A DNA stretch of 13,978 bases from an uncultured Atopobiaceae bacterium (lineage in GTDB: Bacteria; Actinomycetota; Coriobacteriia; Coriobacteriales; Atopobiaceae), in the NCBI GenBank assembly GCA_944321005.1, contig CALUJT010000028.1, positions 1-13,978 of the forward strand, read 5' to 3'. A model generated the notes under the pieces. The model ran no database searches. It saw only the letters and a program-made list of their open reading frames with translations, and had not been told where the DNA came from. The translations under genes and the position numbers were made by a program. This document shows positions 1 to 7,147 of this stretch, in pieces. How positions within the stretch are numbered: the first letter of the stretch is position 1; every line of letters begins with the position of its first letter.

Positions 1-2
1 TC

Positions 3-77
3 GAGGGCGGCATCCTCACGGTGAACGTCCCCAAGCAGCAGGAGAAGGCCAACGTCACCAAGGTCTCCATCGACTAG
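3..77 (+). CDS. Hsp20-family small heat-shock protein, C-terminal end only (partial)
   Basis: The window opens inside a rightward reading frame that gives 24 residues and a TAG stop. The visible tail contains GGILTVNVPK followed by a short charged segment ending in VSID. This resembles the last strands of the alpha-crystallin domain, where small heat-shock proteins typically read 'nGvLtv.vPK' followed by a short polar tail. The family forms oligomeric, ATP-independent chaperones that hold unfolding proteins in the cytoplasm. Only the C-terminus is present, so the assignment rests on one motif. A tandem repeat and a terminator follow directly, so this is the last gene of its transcript. Alternative: another beta-rich protein with a chance LTVNVPK match. 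Confidence 0.68.
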   Translation, partial: EGGILTVNVPKQQEKANVTKVSID

Positions 78-139
78 TTGACAGATTGCTCAGGTCAAAC
101 TGTCAAGCCTGACAGTTAGCTCAGGTCAAACTGTCAAGT
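78..139. repeat. 31-bp tandem repeat, two copies, each a TGACAG...CTGTCA palindrome
   Basis: Two 31-bp units (78-108 and 109-139) follow each other immediately after the Hsp20 stop codon. They share the exact 20-bp core GCTCAGGTCAAACTGTCAAG (88-107 and 119-138). Each unit has inverted arms TGACAG and CTGTCA (79-84/100-105 and 110-115/131-136) that could form a small hairpin. The units match in length and end sequence the palindromes after hpt and the aminotransferase. TTGACA at the start resembles a -35 box, but no -10 box follows. Confidence 0.85.
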
Positions 140-176
140 CGGGCCGGCGCCGCAGGGCGTCGGCCCGCTTTTCCTT
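140..176 (+). terminator. Intrinsic terminator of the Hsp20 gene
   Basis: An 11-bp stem (140-150 with 157-167) has one G-U pair and a 6-nt loop, CGCAGG. It is followed by the T-rich run CTTTTCCTT at 168-176. This is a classical Rho-independent terminator for rightward transcription. It may also slow transcription of the leftward metallo-hydrolase, whose stop codon lies about 10 nt to the right, although there is no T tract on that side. Confidence 0.85.
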
Positions 177-186
177 CCGGGCTCGG

Positions 187-996
187 TTACCACACGCTGA
201 GCGGCCAGTCCTGGGCGGCGCAGCAGATGGAGAGCCTCCCGTCGGGCGTGCGCGCCTCGGGCCGGCCGTCCTCGCCGGTCACGACCTCGGCGCCCACCGC
301 CTCCGCAAGGGCGCGCACGCAGACGCTCGGCCGGTTGTTCTCCTGCGAGAGGTGCATGGCCACCACGGTCTCCGTGTCCTCCCCCACGAGCACGCGGAGC
401 GCATCGGCCGCCTGGTCGTTCGAGAGGTGCCCCGTCGGCCCCGCCACGCGCGCCTTGAGGTAGCCGGGGTAGTCGCCCGTGGCGAGCATGCGCGCGTCGT
501 GGTTGGACTCGAGCGCGAGGATCCGCACGTCTGCGAGCGCCTCCAGCGCCTCGGGCCCCAGCTCGCCCGTGTCCGTGCAGAAGCCCAGCGCGTCGTCTGC
601 CGTGGAGAAGCGAAAGCCCATGGGGTCCGCCACGTCATGAGAGGTGGGGAAGGCCTGCACCCGCATGCCCGCGAGCTCGAAGGCGTCCGAGTGCCCCACG
701 AGCGTGAAGGGCAGGCTCGTGAGGTAGCCCCGTGCGCCCGCGGTGCCGGCGGTGCAGAGGAGCTCGCCCTCGAAGTGGTTGCAGAAGACGGTGAGCCCGC
801 CCACGTGGTCGGAGTGCTCGTGCGTGAGCAGCACCGCGCCCACGCGCCCCATGTCCACGCCCAGCTCGTCCGCGCGTCCCATGAGGGCGCGCCGGGAGAT
901 GCCGCAGTCCACGAGCACGCTCCCCTCGGGCCCCTCCACCACGGCGGCGTTTCCCTTGGAGCCGCTGGCGAGGACGTGCAGATGGATCTCGGGCAT
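187..996 (-). CDS. YycJ/WalJ-type metallo-beta-lactamase-fold hydrolase
   Basis: A 269-residue single-domain protein of the metallo-beta-lactamase fold. The metal-binding signature HEHSDH is at residues 59-64. Further likely ligands are H120, D142 (in TDTG), H166, H190 (GHLSND) and H215 (HLSQENN). The N-terminal 'LASGSKGNA' and the late 'GHLSN' and 'HLSQENN' motifs are typical of the YycJ/VicX subgroup, predicted dinuclear-metal phosphodiesterases or nucleases. The genetic role of YycJ is linked to the WalRK cell-wall two-component system and to DNA repair in Firmicutes, but no walRK genes lie here. Two adjacent ATG codons exist (997-999 and 994-996). I chose the second because the GGGGGGAG ribosome site at about 1003-1010 is better spaced from it. 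A longer in-frame start would run into tilS and has no support. The gene is divergent from tilS. Confidence 0.88.
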   Translation of the reverse strand: MPEIHLHVLASGSKGNAAVVEGPEGSVLVDCGISRRALMGRADELGVDMGRVGAVLLTHEHSDHVGGLTVFCNHFEGELLCTAGTAGARGYLTSLPFTLVGHSDAFELAGMRVQAFPTSHDVADPMGFRFSTADDALGFCTDTGELGPEALEALADVRILALESNHDARMLATGDYPGYLKARVAGPTGHLSNDQAADALRVLVGEDTETVVAMHLSQENNRPSVCVRALAEAVGAEVVTGEDGRPEARTPDGRLSICCAAQDWPLSVW

Positions 997-999
997 CAT

Positions 1000-1063
1000 G
1001 GCGCTCCCCCCGCTGTCGTAAACTTTGACTCGCAGCATAGTAGCGCAGCCGTAGGAGGCACGA
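1000..1063. promoter_or_regulatory. Divergent promoter region between the metallo-hydrolase and tilS
   Basis: This 64-bp gap must hold the start signals for both genes. CATAGT (1036-1041) on the plus strand and TACTAT (1037-1042) on the minus strand overlap, and each matches four of six -10 positions. No convincing -35 box is visible for either. The tilS ribosome site AGGAGG is at 1053-1058. The promoter calls are tentative. Confidence 0.3.
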
Positions 1064-2578
1064 ATGCCAAGCGTCTCTCGCAGATACGCGTCCTCGCGGG
1101 CGCGCTTCTCCCGGCCGGGAGGCCCGGCGGGGGAGGAGCAGGCCGCCCCGGTGGTCCTCATGGTCTCGGGCGGCGCCGACTCGACGGCCCTTCTCGTCCT
1201 CGCGGCGACCTCGAGCCTGGACATAGATGACGGCCGCGGCGTGGCGCGCATCGCCCGCGAGCGCCTGCACGTGCTGCACGTCAACCACGGCCTGCGCGGC
1301 CTCGACGCCGAGGAGGACGAGGAGTTCGTTCGCGACCTCTCCGCCCGCTACGGCATCCCCTGCACCATCCGGCGCGTGGACGTGGCCGGGATGGCGGCGT
1401 CCTCGGACGGCAACGTGGAGAACGCCGGGCGCGAGGTGCGCTACGCGGAGGCCGCACGGCTGGCCAACGAGCTCTCCGCGGAGTTTGGCACCCCGCGCGC
1501 CGCCGCGCGCATCCTCACCGCCCATACCGCAGACGACCGGGCGGAGACCTTCTTCATGAACGCGATCCGGGGCTCGGGAGCGGCGGGCCTCTCCTCCATC
1601 CCCCGGCGCCGCAACCGCATCGTGCGCCCGCTCCTGGACCGCACGCACGAGGAGCTCTGCGACCTCCTGCGCATGCGCGGGATCGTCTGGCGCGAGGACG
1701 CCACCAACGCCGACACCCGCTACCTGCGCGCCTACGTGCGCCACGAGGTCATGCCCGTGGCCCTGCGCCGCAACCCGCGCGTGGTCTCGAGCCTCGCCAC
1801 CACCTGCGACATCCTGTCGGACGAGGACGCCTACCTCACGTCCGTGGCCGCCCGCGCCCTGCGCGAGCTCACCCGCTCCCGCGCCGACGGCCTCTTCGTG
1901 CTCGACGCGGGCAGGCTCGCCGCCCTCGAGGTGGCGGTGGCGCGGCGCGTGGTGCGCATGGCCCTTCTCGCCGTGTTCCCCGAGGCGCGTCTCGAGGCGC
2001 GGCACGTGGCCTCCGTCCTGCGCGCCGTCGCGGAGGGGGAGGGCGCGGTGAACGTTCCCCTGGGCGGCGAGGCCCGCGTGGAGCACGGGGTCCTCTCCGT
2101 CCGCGCGCGCACGAGCCGGCCGGAGCCCATCGCCCGCTGGCTGGAGGTTCCCGGCAGCCTGGAGCTCCCGGACGGCCGCACGCTCACGGCACGCCTCGTC
2201 GAGGTCCCGCAGGGCACGGACCCGGTGGCGCGGGCACGCGCCCACGGCCTCGAGTGGGCGGGCGAGTCCGTCCTCCTGGACGCCCGGGCGGCGGGGGTGG
2301 ACCCCGCTCGCGGCGGCCGCCTGTGGGTCGACGGGCCCCGCGCGGGCGAGGTGCTCTGCCCCCTGGGCATGCACGGCCAGTCCAAGAAGCTCTCCGACCT
2401 CCTGAACGAGTCCCGTCTGCCGCGCCCCGAGCGCGCCTGCGTGCCGGTGGTGCACGCCTCCCCCACGGGCCCCATCCTCTGGGTGGCGGCGCTCAGGGCG
2501 GACGAGCGCGCGCGGTGCCTTCCCTCCACCAGGTGGGCCCTCGAGCTCAGCCTCGCCGCCGCCTTCCCGCCGGCCTGA
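1064..2578 (+). CDS. tilS: tRNA(Ile)-lysidine synthetase TilS
   Basis: TilS attaches lysine to C34 of the CAU-anticodon tRNA-Ile using ATP, so that the tRNA decodes AUA instead of AUG. The 504-residue protein has the N-type ATP-pyrophosphatase P-loop SGGADS at residues 35-40. It also has HVNHGLRG at 72-79 and HTADDRAETF at 154-163, the hallmarks of the catalytic domain. The C-terminal domain shows the typical SKKLSDLLNE segment near residue 440 followed by 'GPILWVAALRADERA'. The length is in the range for full TilS with the C-terminal tRNA-binding domain. The ATG is preceded by a strong AGGAGG six nucleotides away. Between residues 50 and 70 the loop is longer than usual. The gene is followed 63 bp later by hpt and then ftsH, an order conserved in many Gram-positive bacteria and probably one transcription unit. 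Confidence 0.97.
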   Translation: MPSVSRRYASSRARFSRPGGPAGEEQAAPVVLMVSGGADSTALLVLAATSSLDIDDGRGVARIARERLHVLHVNHGLRGLDAEEDEEFVRDLSARYGIPCTIRRVDVAGMAASSDGNVENAGREVRYAEAARLANELSAEFGTPRAAARILTAHTADDRAETFFMNAIRGSGAAGLSSIPRRRNRIVRPLLDRTHEELCDLLRMRGIVWREDATNADTRYLRAYVRHEVMPVALRRNPRVVSSLATTCDILSDEDAYLTSVAARALRELTRSRADGLFVLDAGRLAALEVAVARRVVRMALLAVFPEARLEARHVASVLRAVAEGEGAVNVPLGGEARVEHGVLSVRARTSRPEPIARWLEVPGSLELPDGRTLTARLVEVPQGTDPVARARAHGLEWAGESVLLDARAAGVDPARGGRLWVDGPRAGEVLCPLGMHGQSKKLSDLLNESRLPRPERACVPVVHASPTGPILWVAALRADERARCLPSTRWALELSLAAAFPPA

Positions 2579-2641
2579 GCTATTCTTATGCAGACAGACG
2601 GTCACGAGGGGCGCCCCGCGGCGTCCGGGAAGGGGAGCGCA

Positions 2642-3193
2642 ATGGAGACGCTGCACCCCGACGTCAAGGACGTCCTTCTCAGCCAGGAGGACATCCAGGG
2701 CATCGTCACCCGCATGGGGGCGGAGATAACCAGGGACTACGCCGATAAGAACCCGCTGGTCGTGGCCGTCCTGCGCGGCGCCGTGGTCTTCATGGCGGAC
2801 CTCATGCGCGCCGTGGACTGCCCCATCGGCATCGACTTCATGGCCGTCTCCAGCTACGGCGACGGCGCCAAGAGCTCGGGCGTGGTGCGCATCGTCAAGG
2901 ACCTCGACACCAAGATCGAGGGGCGCGACGTGCTCATCGTCGAGGACATCCTCGACTCCGGCCTCACGCTCTCCTACCTCATGCGCATGCTCGAGAACCG
3001 CGGCCCCACCTCCGTCGAGGTCGCGGCCTTCCTCGTGAAGGACGTTCCCGGGAGCGCTCCCGCGATCAAGCCGCGCTACGTGGGGGCGCACGTGCCCGAC
3101 GAGTTCATCGTGGGCTACGGCCTCGACTTTGCCGAGCGCTACCGCAACCTGCCCTACATAGGCGTCCTCAAGCCCGAGGTCTACCAGAAGTAA
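2642..3193 (+). CDS. hpt: Hypoxanthine phosphoribosyltransferase
   Basis: Hpt converts hypoxanthine or guanine plus PRPP to IMP or GMP in cytosolic purine salvage. The 183-residue protein has the PRPP-binding loop VLIVEDILDSGLTL at residues 97-110. It also has the flexible-loop segment SSYGDG at 70-75, LVKDV at 131-135 for purine contact, and the family-typical ending VPDEFIVGYGLDFAERYRNL at 151-170. The length matches bacterial HPRTs. An in-frame ATG at 2588 would add 18 residues but has no ribosome site. The chosen ATG is preceded by AGGGGAG at 2631-2637 (spacing about 4). Context tilS-hpt-ftsH supports the call. A two-unit palindromic repeat starts three bases after the stop codon. Confidence 0.96.
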   Translation: METLHPDVKDVLLSQEDIQGIVTRMGAEITRDYADKNPLVVAVLRGAVVFMADLMRAVDCPIGIDFMAVSSYGDGAKSSGVVRIVKDLDTKIEGRDVLIVEDILDSGLTLSYLMRMLENRGPTSVEVAAFLVKDVPGSAPAIKPRYVGAHVPDEFIVGYGLDFAERYRNLPYIGVLKPEVYQK

Positions 3194-3195
3194 CC

Positions 3196-3263
3196 CTGAC
3201 AAAGGGGACGGGGTATTTTGTCAGCCCCCTCCGGCTTGACAAAGTGCCAGTCCCTTTGTCAAG
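3196..3263. repeat. Paired TGACAAA...TTTGTCA palindromes between hpt and ftsH
   Basis: There are two palindromic units. The first has arms CTGACAAA (3196-3203) and TTTGTCAG (3217-3224). The second has perfect 10-bp arms CTTGACAAAG (3235-3244) and CTTTGTCAAG (3254-3263). They are separated by 10 bases of C/G-rich sequence. The second matches the palindrome at 7101-7125 at 22 of 25 positions. The arrangement resembles paired REP units (BIME-like). It may also affect read-through from hpt into ftsH. No transposase is nearby. Confidence 0.85.
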
Positions 3264-3275
3264 CCCGGCAAGGCC

Positions 3276-3283
3276 GGAAGGAG
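3276..3283 (+). promoter_or_regulatory. Ribosome binding site that fixes the ftsH GTG start
   Basis: GGAAGGAG lies six bases before GTG at 3290. An ATG at 3286 is closer but out of frame and stops after six codons. The 3' part of a small inverted repeat (CCGGC 3265-3269 with GCCGG 3273-3277) overlaps the first bases of this site. Confidence 0.75.
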
Positions 3284-3289
3284 TCATGC

Positions 3290-5194
3290 GTGCCCGAAGA
3301 AAATAAGAACGTCCGGCCGCCCCGCCAGGTGGGCATATCCGCCATCATCGTGGCCGTCGTGGCTGGGTACCTCCTCTACACGGTGATGACGGGGTCCTTC
3401 CGCGCCCCGGGGCGGGTGGACGCGCTCCCCACCAACGAGTTCGTGAGCGCCGTCGAGGACAACCGCGTGGCCGAGGTCACGTTCAAGACCGAGGACGGCA
3501 GCCTCTCGGGCACCTACTGGCCGGACGGCGCCAAGAAGGACGACGACTCCGCGCTCGTGGAGTTCAAGAGCGTCTACGTGGGCTCCGACTCCCTGGCCGA
3601 GCTCATGGCCGCCCACCCGGACGTGACCTACGAGATAGACACGAGCTCCTCGGCGCTAGTGGAGACGTTCCTCTTCTCGGTCCTCCCCACGCTCGCCCTC
3701 GTGGGCGTCTTCGTCTACTACATGAACCGCATGTCCGGCCAGCAGGACAGGACGATGTCCTTTGCCAAGACCAAGGCGCGCACCAGCGAGGCCGAGCGCC
3801 CCAAGGTGAGGTTCGCCGACGTCGCGGGCATAGACGAGGCCGTCGAGGAGCTGCAGGAGGTCCGCGACTTCCTCTCCGACCCCGAGCGCTACCACAAGAT
3901 GGGCGCGCGCATCCCGCGCGGCGTGCTGCTGGTGGGCCCTCCGGGCACGGGCAAGACGCTTCTGGCCAAGGCCGTGGCCGGAGAGGCGGGCGTGCCGTTC
4001 TTCTCGATATCTGGGTCCGACTTCGTGGAGATGTTCGTGGGCGTGGGCGCCTCGCGCGTGCGCGACCTCTTCAAGCAGGCCAAGGAGGCCGCGCCCTGCA
4101 TCGTCTTCATAGACGAGATAGACGCCGTGGGCCGCCAGCGCGGCGCGGGCCTGGGCGGCGGCCACGACGAGCGCGAGCAGACCCTGAACCAGCTCCTCGT
4201 GGAGATGGACGGCTTCGAGGAGAACTCCTCGGTCATCCTCATAGCGGCCACCAACCGCCCGGACATCCTGGATCCGGCCCTCCTGCGCCCCGGGCGCTTT
4301 GACCGCCGCGTGACCGTGGACCGCCCCGACGTGCGCGGGCGCGAGCAGATCCTGCGCGTCCACGCCGAGGGCAAGCCCTTCGCCGAGGGCGTGGACTTCG
4401 AGCGCCTGGCCAAGGTGACGCCCGGCTTCACGGGCGCGGACCTCGCCAACCTCGCCAACGAGGCCGCCCTTCTCGCCGCGCGCCGCGGGAAGGAGGAGAT
4501 CGGCCCCGCCGAGGTGGAGGAGGCCATGGAGCGCGTGATGGCGGGCCCCGAGCGCAAGAGCCGCGTCATTACGGAGAAGGAGCGCCGCGTCATAGCCTTC
4601 CACGAGTCCGGGCACGCGCTCGTGGGGCACGTGCTCGCCAACTCCGACCCCATCCACAAGATCAGCATCGTGAGCCGCGGCCAGGCGCTGGGCTACACCA
4701 TGCAGGTGCCCGAGGAGGACCACTTCCTGGAGACGCGCGACGGCATGCTCGACCAGATCGCCGTTCTCCTGGGCGGCCGCACGGCCGAGGAGCTCTTCTG
4801 CGACGACGTCACCACCGGCGCGAGCAACGACCTCGAGCGCGCCACCAAGCTCGCGCGCACCATGGTCACGCGCTACGGAATGAGCGACGAGCTGGGCGCG
4901 CAGGTCTTTGGCGAGGCGCAGCACGAGGTCTTTCTCGGTCGCGACTACGCCAACCACCAGGACTACTCCGCCGAGACCGCCAAGCGCATCGACGACGAGG
5001 TCGAGCGCATCATGCGCGAGGGGCACGAGCGCGCCCGCGAGGTGCTGGAGGCCCGGCGCGAGCAGATGGACACGATGGCGCGCGTGCTCCTCGAGCGCGA
5101 GACCGTGGAGGGGGAGGCCGTGACCGCCCTGCTCGAGGACCGCTGGGAGGAGTGCGCGGCCGGCGAGTCCCCTGAGACAGCAAAAAATGAGTAG
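3290..5194 (+). CDS. ftsH: ATP-dependent zinc metalloprotease FtsH
   Basis: FtsH is a membrane-anchored hexameric AAA+ protease that degrades misfolded membrane proteins and some cytosolic regulators. The 634-residue protein (GTG start) has a first transmembrane segment at about residues 14-33. A short extracytoplasmic domain follows, then a second transmembrane segment at about 124-145. The AAA domain carries Walker A GPPGTGKT (216-223), Walker [10 protein letters not shown] (271-279) and the second region of homology [19 protein letters not shown] (321-339). The M41 peptidase motif HESGH is at 438-442, with a likely third zinc ligand D514 in [12 protein letters not shown]. The C-terminus is charged. 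An in-frame ATG at 3218 lies inside the palindromic repeat and has no ribosome site, so the GTG with GGAAGGAG is preferred. The gene probably shares a transcript with tilS and hpt, although the repeat in between may modulate this. Confidence 0.97.
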   Translation: MPEENKNVRPPRQVGISAIIVAVVAGYLLYTVMTGSFRAPGRVDALPTNEFVSAVEDNRVAEVTFKTEDGSLSGTYWPDGAKKDDDSALVEFKSVYVGSDSLAELMAAHPDVTYEIDTSSSALVETFLFSVLPTLALVGVFVYYMNRMSGQQDRTMSFAKTKARTSEAERPKVRFADVAGIDEAVEELQEVRDFLSDPERYHKMGARIPRGVLLVGPPGTGKTLLAKAVAGEAGVPFFSISGSDFVEMFVGVGASRVRDLFKQAKEAAPCIVFIDEIDAVGRQRGAGLGGGHDEREQTLNQLLVEMDGFEENSSVILIAATNRPDILDPALLRPGRFDRRVTVDRPDVRGREQILRVHAEGKPFAEGVDFERLAKVTPGFTGADLANLANEAALLAARRGKEEIGPAEVEEAMERVMAGPERKSRVITEKERRVIAFHESGHALVGHVLANSDPIHKISIVSRGQALGYTMQVPEEDHFLETRDGMLDQIAVLLGGRTAEELFCDDVTTGASNDLERATKLARTMVTRYGMSDELGAQVFGEAQHEVFLGRDYANHQDYSAETAKRIDDEVERIMREGHERAREVLEARREQMDTMARVLLERETVEGEAVTALLEDRWEECAAGESPETAKNE

Positions 5195-5445
5195 TCCACT
5201 CGATATGTAGATATCGTGGATGGATAAGCAGCGATAACACTGCTATCTAAAGACTAATGACAAGGGCCCTCATCATTTTTGCGTCTGACGGCGAGAAGTG
5301 CCTGCACAATCGCTCGCTCAGCGTCGCCAGCTGCTGACCCTATCAGAAAAACTGCAGCTCAGGCTTCACATGTGCTGTTATGTAGGACGGCTCTCGATGA
5401 TACCGTCTCCAGCGAACCCGGGATCTCACGGTACCCGGCCGGCGC
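5195..5445. other. Non-coding spacer after ftsH, less GC-rich, with small inverted repeats
   Basis: I find no convincing gene in these 250 bases; the open frames here lack ribosome sites and recognisable motifs. Just after the ftsH stop there are two small inverted repeats: CGATAT-GTAG-ATATCG within 5200-5220, and GATAAGCAG...CTGCTATC within 5223-5247 with one bulged base. A degenerate palindrome at 5258-5275 (TGACAAGGG then CCCTCATCA) is followed by TTTTT at 5276-5280. It could be a weak terminator and a decayed relative of the TGACA palindromes. The base composition is visibly more A/T-rich than the surroundings up to about 5400. Confidence 0.55.
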
Positions 5446-5796
5446 ATGGGGGCGGTGTCAGCGGTGGCGCGCAAGAACGAGTACACGGTTACGTTCACCA
5501 TCAACGACACCGAGGAGAGCCTCCTCATCCACCTCGCCGTTGAGGAGAGGCTCGCCGGAACTGCCGTCACCCTGTCCGCGCGTGGCATCTCCCAGAGTCT
5601 CAACATCACCGAGCAGACCGCTCGACGCACCTGGCACAGCCTCGCAAGAAAGGGCCTCATAACCGTCAGGCCAAAGACGCGCCGGGACGGTAGCCGTGCC
5701 GCAAACGAGTACCTGATAACGCTTATGGGCTGGAAGGCCCTCGAGTACAAGTCCGTCCCGCTGCCCGAGAGGCTGCCCGAGGAGCACCGGGATTAG
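5446..5796 (+). CDS. Small winged-helix DNA-binding protein, role unknown
   Basis: A 116-residue protein with one recognisable part. A helix-turn-helix spans about residues 43-70 (LSARGISQSLNITEQTARRT then LARKGLI). A likely wing follows at 71-92, ending in GSRAANEYLI. This pattern fits winged-helix transcription regulators and the helix-turn-helix of some replication-initiator proteins. There is no ligand or dimer domain, only a short N-terminal stretch and a charged tail. The start is uncertain: no good ribosome site precedes ATG 5446, and GTG codons at 5455 or 5464 are possible. Codon use is less biased than in neighbours (AGA, CGA, ATA, CCA and ACT occur), consistent with low expression or acquisition from elsewhere. 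It is isolated between ftsH and an aminotransferase with its own promoter, so no target can be inferred. Confidence 0.7.
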   Translation: MGAVSAVARKNEYTVTFTINDTEESLLIHLAVEERLAGTAVTLSARGISQSLNITEQTARRTWHSLARKGLITVRPKTRRDGSRAANEYLITLMGWKALEYKSVPLPERLPEEHRD

Positions 5797-5878
5797 TCCC
5801 CCGCTGCCGGCCCGTCCCCCAACGTTGCAGTTGTGGTTCCCTGCGGCCGCCCAGCCGCGCCCCCGCATTCCGCGCGCG

Positions 5879-5884
5879 TACAAT
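5879..5884 (+). promoter_or_regulatory. Predicted -10 box (TACAAT) of the aminotransferase gene
   Basis: TACAAT matches the -10 consensus at five of six positions and lies 40 nt before the start codon. No clear -35 box is visible at the expected distance. The same box with the same downstream bases (TACAATGGT) lies exactly 40 nt before the folP-folK start, which supports both. Confidence 0.6.
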
Positions 5885-5918
5885 GGTGCGCAGCAGACAA
5901 CGACGGAAGGGGTCGCCC

Positions 5919-7103
5919 ATGTCCATCAACGAGGCCAGCCGCGCGTACGGCGCGCAGAAGTCGTCCATCCGCGAGATCGCGGCCTACGCCGGCGCCCGCA
6001 AGGCGCAGATCGGGGCGGAGAACGTCTTTGACTTCTCCCTGGGCAACCCCTCCATCCCCGCGCCGGACGCCGTGCGCGCCTCCATCGAGAAGAGCCTCAC
6101 GCTCCCGGCCACCCAGCTTCACGGCTACACGCCCGCAAACGGCCTGCCCGCCGCGCGCGAGGACGTGGCCGCGAGCCTCTGCCGACGCTTCGGCGACGGC
6201 TCCGCCTCCGCGAGCGACCTCTACCTCACCTGCGGAGCCGCAGCCTCGCTCTCCATCACGTTCCACGCGATCGTGAACCCCGGCGACGAGGTCATCGTGA
6301 TTGCCCCGTACTTCCCGGAGTACCGCGTCTGGATCGAGACCTCCGGCGCCACCTGCATCGAGGTCATGGCGGACGCGGCCACCTTCCAGGTGGACGTTGC
6401 CGCCGTGGCCGCCGCCGTCACCGAGCGCACCAAGGCCGTGGTCATCAACTCGCCCAACAACCCCGTGGGCTCCGTCTACTCCCGCGAGAACCTCGCTCTT
6501 CTCGCCGCGGCGCTGCACGAGGCGGAGGAGCGCCTGGGCACCACCATCTACCTCGTGGCGGACGAGCCCTACCGCGAGATCACCTACGGCGCCGAGGTCC
6601 CCTGGGTCCCGAGCGTCTACGACCGCACGGTCGTGTGCTACAGCTACTCCAAGTCCCTCTCGCTCCCGGGCGAGCGCATTGGCTGGGTGCTGGTGCCGCC
6701 CACCAACCCCGAGCACGACGAGCTGGTGCTTGCCGTGGCGGGCGCCGGTCGCAAGCTGGGCTTCGTGTGCGCCCCGGCGCTCTTCCAGCGCGTCCTCATG
6801 GACTGCGTCGACGTGCCGAGCGACGTGGAGGCCTACGCCGAGAACCGCCGCGCGCTCACGGAGGGGCTCTCGAGGTTGGGCTACGAGTTCATCGAGCCCG
6901 AGGGCGCGTTCTACCTGTGGGTCAGGGCGCTCGAGCCGGACGCCCAGGCGTTCTTCGAGCGCGCCAAGGCCCTCGAGCTGCTGCCCGTTCCGTCCGACTC
7001 CTTTGGCTGCTCCGGCTGGGTCCGCGTGGGCTACTGCGTCTCCCACGACACCATCGTGCGCTCCATGCCCGCCTGGGCAAAGCTCGCCGAGTCCTACGCA
7101 TGA
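5919..7103 (+). CDS. Pyridoxal-phosphate-dependent aminotransferase, class I/II
   Basis: A 394-residue fold-type I aminotransferase of the aspartate aminotransferase superfamily. Visible motifs are LGNPSIPAPD (41-50), NSPNNPVG (177-184, the Asn contacting the PLP ring oxygen), DEPY (215-218, the Asp binding the pyridine nitrogen), YSYSKSLSLPGERIGW (241-256, K245 the likely Schiff-base lysine) and WVRVGYC (367-373, R369 the likely substrate-carboxylate arginine). It probably moves an amino group between an amino acid and a 2-oxo acid, but the substrate cannot be read from sequence. An in-frame ATG 12 codons upstream sits inside the predicted promoter. The chosen ATG has GGAAGGGG six bases before it. 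The stop codon TGA is the first triplet of a palindromic repeat. The PHP gene follows 44 bp later and may be co-transcribed. Confidence 0.93.
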   Translation: MSINEASRAYGAQKSSIREIAAYAGARKAQIGAENVFDFSLGNPSIPAPDAVRASIEKSLTLPATQLHGYTPANGLPAAREDVAASLCRRFGDGSASASDLYLTCGAAASLSITFHAIVNPGDEVIVIAPYFPEYRVWIETSGATCIEVMADAATFQVDVAAVAAAVTERTKAVVINSPNNPVGSVYSRENLALLAAALHEAEERLGTTIYLVADEPYREITYGAEVPWVPSVYDRTVVCYSYSKSLSLPGERIGWVLVPPTNPEHDELVLAVAGAGRKLGFVCAPALFQRVLMDCVDVPSDVEAYAENRRALTEGLSRLGYEFIEPEGAFYLWVRALEPDAQAFFERAKALELLPVPSDSFGCSGWVRVGYCVSHDTIVRSMPAWAKLAESYA

Positions 7104-7125
7104 CAAGGGGACAGTCCCTTTGTCA
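7101..7125. repeat. TGACAAGG...CCTTTGTCA palindrome covering the aminotransferase stop codon
   Basis: The 12-base arms TGACAAGGGGAC (7101-7112) and GTCCCTTTGTCA (7114-7125) are inverted copies with one difference, which would be a G-U pair in RNA. The first three bases are the stop codon of the aminotransferase. The unit is closely related to the one at 3237-3261 (22 of 25 bases equal, the last 14 identical). It ends 22 bases before the PHP start codon. Confidence 0.9.
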
Positions 7126-7147
7126 TGTTATGCAGGAGAGGTGACCG

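Noticed and set aside
78..139. TTGACA in the tandem repeat as a -35 promoter element
   Set aside because: No -10-like sequence lies 16-18 bp downstream on either unit, and a terminator follows directly.
78..139. Short CRISPR array
   Set aside because: Only two directly abutting copies without unique spacers, and no cas genes.
997..1284. N-terminal extension of the metallo-hydrolase into tilS
   Set aside because: It would overlap the tilS start and P-loop region antisense, and a strong ribosome site lies just before the ATG pair at 994-999.
635..3202. An 855-codon open frame on the minus strand across tilS and hpt
   Set aside because: It is antisense to well-supported genes, has low-complexity composition rich in Ala, Gly, Arg, His and Val, and contains no recognisable domain except an out-of-frame echo; GC-rich third positions keep such frames open.
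3656..5026. A 456-codon minus-strand open frame inside ftsH
   Set aside because: Leu/Val/His/Gly-rich shadow of the ftsH codon bias, with no ribosome site or domain.
5279..5662. A 127-codon plus-strand open frame overlapping the winged-helix gene
   Set aside because: No ribosome site, low-complexity Ser/Arg/Pro composition, and it overlaps the frame with a clear helix-turn-helix.
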